From the NCBI RefSeq assembly GCF_008281175.1, contig NZ_CP036524.1, forward strand, positions 3,348,001 to 3,412,000: a stretch of 64,000 nucleotides of DNA. Direction: 5' to 3'. The notes under the pieces were generated by a model, which ran no database searches, was not told where the DNA came from, and saw only the letters and a program-made list of their open reading frames with translations. The stretch is from [Clostridium] hylemonae DSM 15053 (GTDB lineage: Bacteria; Bacillota; Clostridia; Lachnospirales; Lachnospiraceae). Positions 37,992-45,585 of this stretch are shown here, in pieces (position 1 is the first letter of the stretch; each line of letters opens with the position of its first letter). Made by a program: the position numbers and the translations under genes.

Positions 37992-39089
37992 TTATTCAAA
38001 CGTAAATACTACCTTTACAGAATCTGTCCCCTTCCCGCTCTGTTCAAAAGCAGCTTCATAATCACTGAGGGCAAACTTATGCGACACAACTCCATCCGAC
38101 ATAAGCTCACCGGTGTACAGTCCCTTTATCGTATCCGGGAAACAGCCGTAGCTCAGGCTGACTCCATACATATCAAGTTCCTTGCCGTCGCCGATCACGC
38201 TCCAGTCACAGGTCACCGGTTCCAGAAACAGACTGAATTCAATGAATCTGCCTGCCTTGCGTATAATGTCAAGTCCCTGCTTTACACTGGAAGGATGCCC
38301 GGTCGCCTCTATGTACACATCACAGCCGTAGCCGTCCGACAGCTCCATGATCTTGTCTTTTAAGCTTTCACGGTTCGGATCGATCGTAATGTCGCATCCG
38401 AACTCTTTGGCTTTCTTAAGCCTTTCTTCATTCAGGTCCAGCGCGATCAGGCACTTCGGGTTCCTCTTTCTGGCTGCCGTTATCATACCCAGGCCAAGAC
38501 ATCCGGCCCCTGATATGACTACAATATCGTCTTTGCAGATGGCCGCCCGGTCGATAGCATGCATGGAGCAGGCATACGGTTCGATCAGAAGAGCTCTCTC
38601 AAGAGGCATATCCTCTGGTATCTTATAGACAAGCGACTCTTTTGTAAGCCTTGCATATTCCGCAAATCCGCCGTTTAGATAATTCTTAAACCCATATACA
38701 TTGTGGGGTACACAGAGATGATATCTCCCTTCCTTACAATATCTGCACGTTCCGCACGGCGCTATCTGCTCGACCGCGACCCGGTCCCCTACTTTAAGAT
38801 CCGTATCCGCGATACCATACGTCTTTTTCTTATCTGTCCCCGGTCCCATCTCTACAATGTATCCGACAAACTCATGTCCCCCGATCGCCGGCACTTCCAG
38901 ATATGGCGGCGCGCTTCCGTCTCCCCAGAATACGCTGCCCCCTTTAAACGCCTTCAGATCCCCGGCGCAAATGCCGCATCCTTCCACCTTAATAATCATC
39001 TCCCCTTCACCGGCCGACGGTCTGTCCACCTCTTCCAGCCGGTAATCATGTGCCCCGTGTGTAACAAGTGCTTTCATCTTAGACTGCAT
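37992..39089 (-). CDS. Zinc-type sugar/polyol dehydrogenase, first gene of the long sugar operon
   Basis: A 365-residue medium-chain dehydrogenase with catalytic zinc region GCGICAGDLKAF and AIGGHEFVGYIVEMG, structural zinc lobe CGTCRYCKEGRYHLC, and nucleotide fold ISGAGCLGLGMITAA with Asp in ALDLNEERL. ATG 39089 has GGGGG about 9 bases upstream; the frame extends to 39167 without a ribosome-binding site there. It is the most promoter-proximal gene of the 21-kb operon, divergent from the XRE regulator, followed by a 127-base gap with palindromes before the binding-protein gene. Substrate unknown; a polyol or sugar lactol is likely. Confidence 0.8.
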   Translation of the reverse strand: MQSKMKALVTHGAHDYRLEEVDRPSAGEGEMIIKVEGCGICAGDLKAFKGGSVFWGDGSAPPYLEVPAIGGHEFVGYIVEMGPGTDKKKTYGIADTDLKVGDRVAVEQIAPCGTCRYCKEGRYHLCVPHNVYGFKNYLNGGFAEYARLTKESLVYKIPEDMPLERALLIEPYACSMHAIDRAAICKDDIVVISGAGCLGLGMITAARKRNPKCLIALDLNEERLKKAKEFGCDITIDPNRESLKDKIMELSDGYGCDVYIEATGHPSSVKQGLDIIRKAGRFIEFSLFLEPVTCDWSVIGDGKELDMYGVSLSYGCFPDTIKGLYTGELMSDGVVSHKFALSDYEAAFEQSGKGTDSVKVVFTFE

Positions 39090-39364
39090 CTGTAATGCCC
39101 CCTTTTTTTGGATCATCAAAATGAACTTCCCTTGGGTTTCTTCCATTCTAGGAACTGAAACGCTCATTGTCTACATTTAAAATGTTCACTTTGACTTCAT
39201 ATTGATAGTTTCAAAATATTTTTTGTGCATATTGCACATGGTTCCGAAAGGCAACATGTGGTTGCTTTTCCGTATAATCTATTATAGATTTATTATTTAC
39301 ACTTTAAAAGTGTTATTTTTCACTGCCAGTTATTGGTAAAATAGTAGAAAAGGATGTGAATATT
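39090..39364. promoter_or_regulatory. Palindrome-rich divergent control region of the sugar operon
   Basis: This spacer between the long sugar operon and the XRE regulator contains four inverted repeats: ACATTT-A-AAATGT (39173-39185), TGTGCA-TAT-TGCACA (39224-39238), an imperfect CCGAAAGGCAAC / GTTGCTTTTCCG pair (39244-39272) and ACACTTT-A-AAAGTGT (39299-39313). The first and last share the pattern ACAYTT-A-AARTGT and are 127 bases apart centre to centre. A plus-strand TATAAT is at 39273-39278. They are candidate operators for the two regulators encoded to the right. Confidence 0.55.
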
Positions 39365-39700
39365 GTGAAAAATCTCAAAAAACTGAGAACAGAAAGAAAT
39401 CTAAGCCAGCAGCAGCTGGCAGACATGCTTCACACGACCCAACAGAATATTTATAAATATGAAAACGGAATCTCAGAGCCTAACTTAGAAACTTTGAAGA
39501 ATATGGCCGATCATTTCCAAACCTCCATAGACTATCTTGTCGGATATACTTCAATACGGCACAAGATAGAACCGGTGTCCGAATACGATCTGAACAGTGA
39601 TGAACAGACTTTGATCCAAAAATACCGAAAGCTTCTCCCGAGAATCCGCAGAATTGTCCACATCATTATTGACGAGTATCTGGTAAGCTCCGGCAGGTGA
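39365..39700 (+). CDS. XRE-family transcriptional regulator
   Basis: A 111-residue protein with an N-terminal Cro/C1-type helix-turn-helix (LRTERNLSQQQLADMLHTTQ, then IYKYENGISEPNLETL) and a short C-terminal tail of unknown role. The GTG at 39365 is chosen: AAAAGGA ends about 10 bases before it, whereas GTG 39356 is only 2 bases away from that site. It is transcribed away from the long sugar operon and precedes a DeoR-type gene by 82 bases. It could control either, or its own promoter, through the palindromes upstream. Confidence 0.85.
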   Translation: MKNLKKLRTERNLSQQQLADMLHTTQQNIYKYENGISEPNLETLKNMADHFQTSIDYLVGYTSIRHKIEPVSEYDLNSDEQTLIQKYRKLLPRIRRIVHIIIDEYLVSSGR

Positions 39701-39715
39701 TGAGGCAACGCTTTC

Positions 39716-39744
39716 TTGACATCCACAATCGCGCTATCTATAAT
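39716..39744 (+). promoter_or_regulatory. Consensus sigma-A promoter for the DeoR-type regulator
   Basis: TTGACA (39716-39721) and TATAAT (39739-39744) are both perfect consensus hexamers separated by 17 bases. The start point should fall near 39751. A small palindrome TCATA-A-TATGA (39744-39754) covers the start region and may be an autoregulatory site. Confidence 0.85.
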
Positions 39745-39782
39745 CATAATATGATCACTTGTGAAAGGAGATGGCGTGCCCG

Positions 39783-40571
39783 ATGAAATCAGCATCCAGA
39801 CAGTCGCTTATATATGATTACATAAAGAAACATAGTGAGGTATCCATTAATCATATCGCCCAGTATTTTAACATTTCACCTGTTACCGTGCGCAGATATG
39901 TTGATAAACTGGAACAAAACGGCCTCGTTTCACGAAAATACGGGAAAGCTCTTATCGCCGACAACAGTAAGGCAGAGCTTTCTTTTTATTATCGTTCCAT
40001 GAAAAACGAAGAAAATAAACAGGCTATCGCACAGCTTGCGCTCCCTCATCTTCTGAGGGCCTCTTCCGTCTTTCTGGATGCGAGCACGACGGTTCTGGAA
40101 CTGTTAAAACTGCTGCCTCACTCCCACGCACTGACGGTCTATACAGCCAGCTCGGTGATCCTCAGCTATCTGAAAGACCGTCCCAATGTCACACTGTTCA
40201 TTATGGGCGGTTATCTTTCTCATACGGACGGCGCCACCCTCGATTCTGAGACCACGGTCAATACTGCCCGGCAGATATTCGTAGACGCGGCGTTTATTTC
40301 ATGCGGCGGTTTTTCAGCCGAAGGTTTTTTTGACAATGCCACAACGGGTATTGAAGTAAAAAGAATCATGCTGCAAAATTCTGTCCACAATTATCTTCTC
40401 GCCGATCACACTAAATTTAATTCTAATGGAATTTTTCTGGTAGATACGTGGGCCCCGATACAGACCCTGATCTGTGACGCCTCTTTCGGTAAAAAAACAG
40501 AGAGACTTCTTGAAACAAAAGATGTAGATATAGAATATCCCAAAGCCGGAAGCCGAAATATTCCGCTTTGA
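39783..40571 (+). CDS. DeoR-family transcriptional regulator
   Basis: A 262-residue DeoR/GlpR-type repressor: N-terminal winged helix (SINHIAQYFNISPVTVRRYVDKLEQNGLV) summarised by FNISPVTVRRY, then a sugar-phosphate sensor with LDASTTVLELLKLL, MGGYLSHTDGATLDS and LADHTKFNSNGIF. Proteins of this family respond to phosphorylated sugars. ATG 39783 is preferred since AAAGGAG abuts ATG 39771. It probably controls the long sugar operon to the left. A large hairpin terminator follows. Confidence 0.88.
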   Translation: MKSASRQSLIYDYIKKHSEVSINHIAQYFNISPVTVRRYVDKLEQNGLVSRKYGKALIADNSKAELSFYYRSMKNEENKQAIAQLALPHLLRASSVFLDASTTVLELLKLLPHSHALTVYTASSVILSYLKDRPNVTLFIMGGYLSHTDGATLDSETTVNTARQIFVDAAFISCGGFSAEGFFDNATTGIEVKRIMLQNSVHNYLLADHTKFNSNGIFLVDTWAPIQTLICDASFGKKTERLLETKDVDIEYPKAGSRNIPL

Positions 40572-40652
40572 GTCCCTGACTATCAGGGTAAAGAAATTGT
40601 AGCACAGCTCCTGTGATAAATCAATGACTGATTTTTCAGGCTGTAAATAAAA

Positions 40653-40727
40653 GCCGGGATCCTCCTTGCATCGATATGTGCCCTGTCTGCCCGACAGGGG
40701 CATAATCAATGCAGGGAGGATCCCGGC
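40653..40727. terminator. Bidirectional terminator between deoR-type gene and cstA
   Basis: GCCGGGATCCTCCTTGCAT (40653-40671) pairs with ATGCAGGGAGGATCCCGGC (40709-40727) with a single G-U type mismatch, and an inner stem pairs GCCCTGTC with GACAGGGGC. TTTTT follows on the plus strand (40732-40736) and TTTTATTTA on the minus strand, so it can stop transcription from both converging genes. Confidence 0.85.
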
Positions 40728-40757
40728 ATCTGTTTTTCTCTTATTTACTTCATAAAT

Positions 40758-42494
40758 CTAAGCAGCCTTCTTATCCTGCTTCATCAATGTCTTAATACCA
40801 TCCACCGCAAGCACTACTGCCAGTATAACAAGCAGAACCGCAATGACCGTACGGATATAACACCATGACACGCCTGCGCCTCCTAAGGAGATAGCCGCCA
40901 CGTTTGACTTGATCGTGAAACAAAGTGATGTGATCGTCACTACGAGCATAAACGCCATCGGGATATAGAACATCTTGTTGTTCTTTCCGGCCTTGCCAAG
41001 CCATGTTGCAACACCGAGCAGGCCAAGTGCGGCAAGCAGCTGGTTGGCGGCTCCGAACAGCGGCCATACGTTGGCATAGCCTGTCAGGCCGAGGCCAACT
41101 CCGAGAATGACCGTAATGATCGTGGCAACGATCGGATTTGTGAGTATTTTCTTATATCCCGTCGTCTCTGCGATCGTCTCACCCGGATTGAGCCAGAACT
41201 CCTGGAACATGTAACGTGCCAGACGTGTGGCCGTATCAAGTGATGTCAGACAGAATGCAGACACTGCAAGCACAAGCATGGAATAAGCGACCTCTTGTGT
41301 CCCTGCCAGCCCCGGAATGGAGCCTACCATCTTGGAGATACCGGTGGCAAATACAACGGTCGGCGTAACAGTCTCCCCTGACGCATAATTCGCCCAGATG
41401 TAGCCTACCGCGCAGAGTGATATGATCGCGAGCGCACATTCGATGAGCATACCGCCGTATGCGATCGGACGTGCATCTTTTTCACTGTTCAGCTGCTTTG
41501 CTGTCGTACCGGAACCGACAAGTGAGTGAAAGCCTGAGATTGCTCCGCACGCGATCGTGACAAAGAGCGCCGGGAACATGTAACCGAGTGAAGCGCCCGT
41601 CGGCGCCAGTGTATCTTTAAATCCTGTAAATGCAGGAATATCCATAGACGCGCTGCCTGTAAACGCACTTCCGATAATTCCCACCACTGCCACTATCATC
41701 ATAAAATAGAGCAGGAAAGAGCTCAGATAATCTCTCGGCTGCAGAAGGATCCATACAGGTGTTACGGATGCGACCGTAATATAGATTCCCACAATGATCA
41801 TCCATGCCGTATTGCTTAAGTATAACGGATGCCAGTTAAAACCGATGGCCATACAGGCGGCAATAGCGATCACGCCGACGACCGTTGACACGCCGAGGGA
41901 CGCGTTACGTCTGTATACGAGCAGGCCGAACACAATAGCAATTACGATAAATAAAATAGAAATCATGGCGGTCCTGGCATTCGCCGCACTTGCCGCCACA
42001 TCCACAGCCCCGCTTTCTGTATATGTAGCCATAAATGTATTGGCAACTATAGACGCAAACGCTGCAACCACGAGAATCAATGTAAGATAGGAGAACGTGA
42101 TAAACAATTTCTTTGCCTTCGTTCCCATGGAATCTGCTATAACTTCGCCCATGGACTGTCCTTTATGGCGGATCGACGCAAACAGTGCGCCAAAGTCATG
42201 GACAGCTCCAAAGAAGATACCTCCGATCAGCACCCACAGCAATACAGGCACCCAGCCGAATACAGCCGCCTGGATCGGTCCGTTGATCGGTCCTGCTCCT
42301 GCAATGGATGAAAAGTGATGTCCCAATAATACAGGTGCCTTTGCAGGGACATAATCCACACCATCCTCCTCTGTGTGCGCAGGCGTCTCTTTGGACGGGT
42401 CCACACCCCACTGCTTTGCGAGCCATTTGCCGTATGTCACATACGCAATGACAAGAATTGCAATACCGGCTAACAATACTACAATACCATTCAT
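40758..42494 (-). CDS. cstA: CstA-type carbon starvation transporter
   Basis: A 578-residue polytopic membrane protein of the CstA/BtsT family. The N-terminal DYVPAKAPVLLGHHFSSIAG and GPINGPIQAA motif, and VGSGTTAKQL further on, are family hallmarks; more than ten hydrophobic segments are visible. E. coli members import pyruvate and have been linked to peptide use; this shorter Clostridial form (about 120 residues less than CstA of E. coli) probably transports pyruvate or a similar small acid. GAGGAGG precedes the ATG. It follows, by 70 bases, an unknown 177-residue gene. Confidence 0.92.
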   Translation of the reverse strand: MNGIVVLLAGIAILVIAYVTYGKWLAKQWGVDPSKETPAHTEEDGVDYVPAKAPVLLGHHFSSIAGAGPINGPIQAAVFGWVPVLLWVLIGGIFFGAVHDFGALFASIRHKGQSMGEVIADSMGTKAKKLFITFSYLTLILVVAAFASIVANTFMATYTESGAVDVAASAANARTAMISILFIVIAIVFGLLVYRRNASLGVSTVVGVIAIAACMAIGFNWHPLYLSNTAWMIIVGIYITVASVTPVWILLQPRDYLSSFLLYFMMIVAVVGIIGSAFTGSASMDIPAFTGFKDTLAPTGASLGYMFPALFVTIACGAISGFHSLVGSGTTAKQLNSEKDARPIAYGGMLIECALAIISLCAVGYIWANYASGETVTPTVVFATGISKMVGSIPGLAGTQEVAYSMLVLAVSAFCLTSLDTATRLARYMFQEFWLNPGETIAETTGYKKILTNPIVATIITVILGVGLGLTGYANVWPLFGAANQLLAALGLLGVATWLGKAGKNNKMFYIPMAFMLVVTITSLCFTIKSNVAAISLGGAGVSWCYIRTVIAVLLVILAVVLAVDGIKTLMKQDKKAA

Positions 42495-42564
42495 TTTCTT
42501 TTCCTCCTCATTCCTTTATTTCTTCTGTATACCTGCCGGACTTCCTTCTGTTTCCGGCCGGCTG

Positions 42565-43098
42565 CTAAAAAGGTCCCATAACTGCGGCCTTTGTATAGCC
42601 CTTCACCAAATCCCTGGCGGCGCGGCTGCCGAACACTTTTCTGTTCTCCATGTCGAAAACAAGCAGCCTTGCCTCGCTGTAACCGCGAATTGTCCATTTA
42701 TAATTTTTTACGAAGCTGAACCGCTTCACTGCCTGCTTCACTTCCTCAGGGACGCCGTTCTCACATATGAATACGCCTGTGATGTATGTATACATGTGGT
42801 TCTTTTCCGGCCATTTCTTTCCCCCTCTTACGAGCTGAGGTTCTATATAGGATGCAATCTGCGTCCTGAAACGCTCCACGTCATCTGCTGTAAAGCTGTC
42901 CTTTACACGAAAAAACACGTGCTCATAACAGTCCGCCCGCCACAGTTCTGCCTTCTTAACGAGGACATACTTGGCGCTGGTCACATTAAAAGCCGCGTGT
43001 GCATCATACATATCCCCATTGATACTGCAGGTTCGTTCTATGTCATAGCTCGCTTCATAAGAAGCAAGCAGTTTTTCAAATAGCTCTCTGCCTGTCAT
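42565..43098 (-). CDS. Unrecognised 177-residue protein paired with cstA
   Basis: I do not recognise a family. The protein is soluble, without signal peptide or membrane helix. The N-terminal half reads like an alpha/beta fold with MYDAHAAFNVTSAKYVLVKKAELW, the middle has VFFRVKDSFTADDVERF, and the C-terminus has YSEARLLVFDMENRKVF. It shares its transcription direction with cstA, which follows after 70 bases, and it has its own good promoter upstream, so it is probably a regulatory or accessory partner of CstA. E. coli CstA has a different small partner (YbdD/YjiX, about 65 residues), which this is not. Confidence 0.7.
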   Translation of the reverse strand: MTGRELFEKLLASYEASYDIERTCSINGDMYDAHAAFNVTSAKYVLVKKAELWRADCYEHVFFRVKDSFTADDVERFRTQIASYIEPQLVRGGKKWPEKNHMYTYITGVFICENGVPEEVKQAVKRFSFVKNYKWTIRGYSEARLLVFDMENRKVFGSRAARDLVKGYTKAAVMGPF

Positions 43099-43119
43099 AT
43101 ATGAAATTCTCCTTCGCTG

Positions 43120-43136
43120 TTACTGTGATACAGTAA
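43120..43136. promoter_or_regulatory. Perfect palindrome upstream of the cstA operon
   Basis: TTACTGT-GAT-ACAGTAA is a 7-3-7 inverted repeat placed between the promoter at 43160-43188 and the start of the 177-residue gene, about 18-34 bases after the expected start point. This is a typical repressor position. Confidence 0.55.
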
Positions 43137-43159
43137 AGCATTTCTTAAATTACTCTTAA

Positions 43160-43188
43160 ATTTTATCACTTTTCATTCTCAAATGCAA
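43160..43188 (-). promoter_or_regulatory. Sigma-A-type promoter of the cstA operon
   Basis: On the minus strand TTGCAT (43183-43188) and TAAAAT (43160-43165) are separated by 17 bases, about 62 bases before the 177-residue gene. No other pair nearby matches as well. Confidence 0.65.
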
Positions 43189-43262
43189 GCATTTTAGAGT
43201 ACACTCTGTAATTATTTTTGCTTTCAAAGTTTCTTCCTCCATCCACGCCGGCAGACAGACCA

Positions 43263-43319
43263 AAAATGCGCCGGACAGGCTGCAAACGAGCTCGTTCTGC
43301 AGCCTGTCCGGCGCATTTT
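43263..43319 (-). terminator. Strong hairpin terminator after the permease gene
   Basis: A perfect 22-bp stem (43263-43284 with 43298-43319; arms begin AAAATGCGCCGG) encloses the self-complementary AACGAGCTCGTT, so nearly the whole 57 bases fold. On the minus strand the stem ends in TTTTT. It lies 15 bases after the stop of the uracil/xanthine permease gene and must end its transcript. Confidence 0.9.
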
Positions 43320-43333
43320 CTTAATTCTTGTTT

Positions 43334-44593
43334 TTATTCTTCTCTGTCATTTGTCAGTTTCAGCTTGTCCAGTATATAGAAAATAAGACTCAGCAGCATA
43401 CCGACGATGCATGCCAGAACCATCCCTGTAAGCTGTATATTCCCGAACTTTACGGCAATACCGGAAAGACCGGTCACAAACACCACTGATGTCAGCGTCA
43501 GGTTTCTGGATATTCCGTAATCCACCTTAGAATCCACAAGTATGCGGATACCAGAAGCCCCGATCATACCGTAGAGCAGAAAGGATATCCCTCCGATGAC
43601 CGGGCCTGGGATCGTCTGGATGAGCATGGACAGCTTCCCGACAAAAGAACAGATGATAGAAAGCACTGCCGCACCGGCAATAACCCGGACACTGTATACT
43701 TTCGTCACCGCCATGACTCCGATATTCTCCCCGTATGTCGTCGTCGGGACAGAACCGATCATACCGGATATCATAGTGGAGAGGTTATCTCCCAGCAAAG
43801 AGCGGTGAAGTCCGGGATCCTTCAGCAGATCCCTGCCCACGATCTTGCTCGTCACGACCTGATGTCCGATATGCTCGGACGTTATGACGAGCAGCACCGG
43901 AAGTATGATCAGAATCGCCTCCATGCTGAAACGGGGCGTCTGAAAATTCGGCATCTCCAGGAAAGACGCCGCAGCCACCTGTCCAAAATCCACCATCCCA
44001 CAGCAGACGGCGGCTGCATATCCCGCGATGACAGCTATGAGTATCGGTATGACAGATAAAAATTTGCGGAACAGGATATTGCCGAATACGGCTACCCCCA
44101 GTGTCACAATAAATACGATCACATTTCTGCCGTCGATCTTCTCCTCCAGAAGTCCCGCATTTCCCGCCGCCGAACCGGCCAGTTCAAGACCGATAAGCGC
44201 CACGACAGGACCCATCGCAGCGGGCGGCAGCACGATGTCTATCCATTTTGAGCCAAACTTGTAGATGATCAGGGCAAGCACGCACCCACAGAAACCGACG
44301 GCCACAAATCCGCCGAGCGCGTACTGATATCCCATCTCACTAATCACAATTCCGGCCGGCGCCAGAAACGCAAAGCTCGAGCCGAGATATGCCGGCGCTT
44401 TCCCCTTCGTTATGACGATAAACAGCAGTGTCCCGACTCCGTTCATAAACAGCACGATGGCCGGGTTGATCCCAAAAATAAACGGAACGAGCACAGATGC
44501 CCCGAACATGGCAAACATATGCTGGATACTGAGCGGCACGAGCAGCCGGAAAGGGACCTTGTCCTCCACCTGGATAATCTTACGACCTTCCAT
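43334..44593 (-). CDS. Uracil/xanthine permease family transporter
   Basis: A 419-residue nucleobase permease (NCS2/UraA family). PFRLLVPLSIQHMFAMFGA at the N-terminus, GSSFAFLAPAG, TSEHIGHQ (the substrate-side Glu-His segment) and PTTTYGENIGVMAVTKVYS are hallmarks, and about 12-14 hydrophobic segments occur. TSEHIGHQ favours uracil over xanthine. AGGAGG lies before the ATG. It has its own extended -10 promoter and is preceded by a PfkB kinase gene, suggesting pyrimidine or nucleoside salvage. Confidence 0.9.
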   Translation of the reverse strand: MEGRKIIQVEDKVPFRLLVPLSIQHMFAMFGASVLVPFIFGINPAIVLFMNGVGTLLFIVITKGKAPAYLGSSFAFLAPAGIVISEMGYQYALGGFVAVGFCGCVLALIIYKFGSKWIDIVLPPAAMGPVVALIGLELAGSAAGNAGLLEEKIDGRNVIVFIVTLGVAVFGNILFRKFLSVIPILIAVIAGYAAAVCCGMVDFGQVAAASFLEMPNFQTPRFSMEAILIILPVLLVITSEHIGHQVVTSKIVGRDLLKDPGLHRSLLGDNLSTMISGMIGSVPTTTYGENIGVMAVTKVYSVRVIAGAAVLSIICSFVGKLSMLIQTIPGPVIGGISFLLYGMIGASGIRILVDSKVDYGISRNLTLTSVVFVTGLSGIAVKFGNIQLTGMVLACIVGMLLSLIFYILDKLKLTNDREE

Positions 44594-44641
44594 TTTATTT
44601 CCTCCTCATCTGTTCTTTTCTTGTTTTTACTCTCGATTCCC

Positions 44642-44669
44642 ATTATACCATGAACACAGACAAGTTAAA
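44642..44669 (-). promoter_or_regulatory. Extended -10 promoter of the uracil permease gene
   Basis: On the minus strand TGGTATAAT gives an extended -10 (TATAAT at 44642-44647) with TTTAAC (44664-44669) 16 bases upstream. The upstream box lies inside the last codons of the PfkB gene, so the permease may be expressed both alone and by read-through. Confidence 0.6.
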
Positions 44670-45585
44670 ATAATGTTTTTAAAGACCGGCTCCATTCTGC
44701 CGCGCCAACCGAAGAAACGGCAAGCGCACCGCACTTGTTGGCATATACGGCGCACTCTTTTAATGACCTCCCCTCCGAAAGCGCGTTTAGAAAGCCTGCG
44801 GCAAAGCTGTCCCCTGCCCCCGTCGTATCGACACATTCCACACCCGGCTCAGCCGGCACGGCAAAGCACTCTGTCCTGCTATGCACAACGCATCCGGCCC
44901 CCCCGCATTTTATGATAACATTGGCGGCTCCCGCCTGCACAAGGCAGGCGGCCGACTCTTCCGGCGCTTCCCGGCCTGTTATGAGTGACGCCTCCTTCGC
45001 GTTGGCGAACAGATAGTCAACATATGCGAGCGCCGGCGCCATGTCCTCTGCCGTCTCGCCGTTTTTACATGTTGTCATGTCGGCACAGACTGTGATCCCC
45101 TGTTCCCCGGCCGTTTTGAAAATACGCACAAGCGCGGCCGTATCTATTTCCGGAGAGACAAAGATACTGGCAAAGCACAGAATCTTTGTACACGGAGAAA
45201 ACGGCATCTTAATATGAGAGAGTGAGAGCTTTCTCAGACTGCCGTGCGGATTGGTAAGAAAGCTCCTCTCGCCGTCATCCTCCACAAGCACGATATTGAT
45301 GCCTGTAGCAATATCGTCATGAAAACAGCCATCCTCCAGAACAATTCCTTCCGCAGCACAGTGTTCCGCCAGCATCCTGCCGGCCATGTCTTTCCCGATC
45401 ACGGTGGCAAGCCTCACACGTTTTCCAAGCCGGGCAAGCACAGTCGCCTCATTCAGGGCGTCTCCCCCCGTGGACATGCGTATCTCATCCGCAGGTTTAG
45501 AGCCTGTCTTAAACACATCGGCGCCGACCGGCCGGGCAAGCACGTCAACGATCGCCGCGCCGATGATCAATATCTCACTGTCCAT
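44665..45585 (-). CDS. PfkB-family kinase linked to nucleobase permease
   Basis: A 306-residue ribokinase-fold kinase. IIGAAIVDVLARPVG at the N-terminus, STGGDALNEATVLARLGKRV for substrate binding and DTTGAGDSFAAGFLNAL with the catalytic Asp are intact. The family includes ribokinases, nucleoside kinases and pseudouridine kinases. ATG 45585 is chosen (GAGGGAAAGG upstream); the longer frame to 45708 overlaps the S41-like gene deeply. With the start used, the overlap with that gene is 11 bases. The downstream permease makes a nucleoside or ribose substrate attractive, but this is inference. Confidence 0.85.
   Translation of the reverse strand: MDSEILIIGAAIVDVLARPVGADVFKTGSKPADEIRMSTGGDALNEATVLARLGKRVRLATVIGKDMAGRMLAEHCAAEGIVLEDGCFHDDIATGINIVLVEDDGERSFLTNPHGSLRKLSLSHIKMPFSPCTKILCFASIFVSPEIDTAALVRIFKTAGEQGITVCADMTTCKNGETAEDMAPALAYVDYLFANAKEASLITGREAPEESAACLVQAGAANVIIKCGGAGCVVHSRTECFAVPAEPGVECVDTTGAGDSFAAGFLNALSEGRSLKECAVYANKCGALAVSSVGAAEWSRSLKTLF

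Noticed and set aside
39160-39173. A catabolite-responsive element near TGAAACGCTCA
   Set aside because: It misses one base of the consensus spacing and lacks the matching second half.
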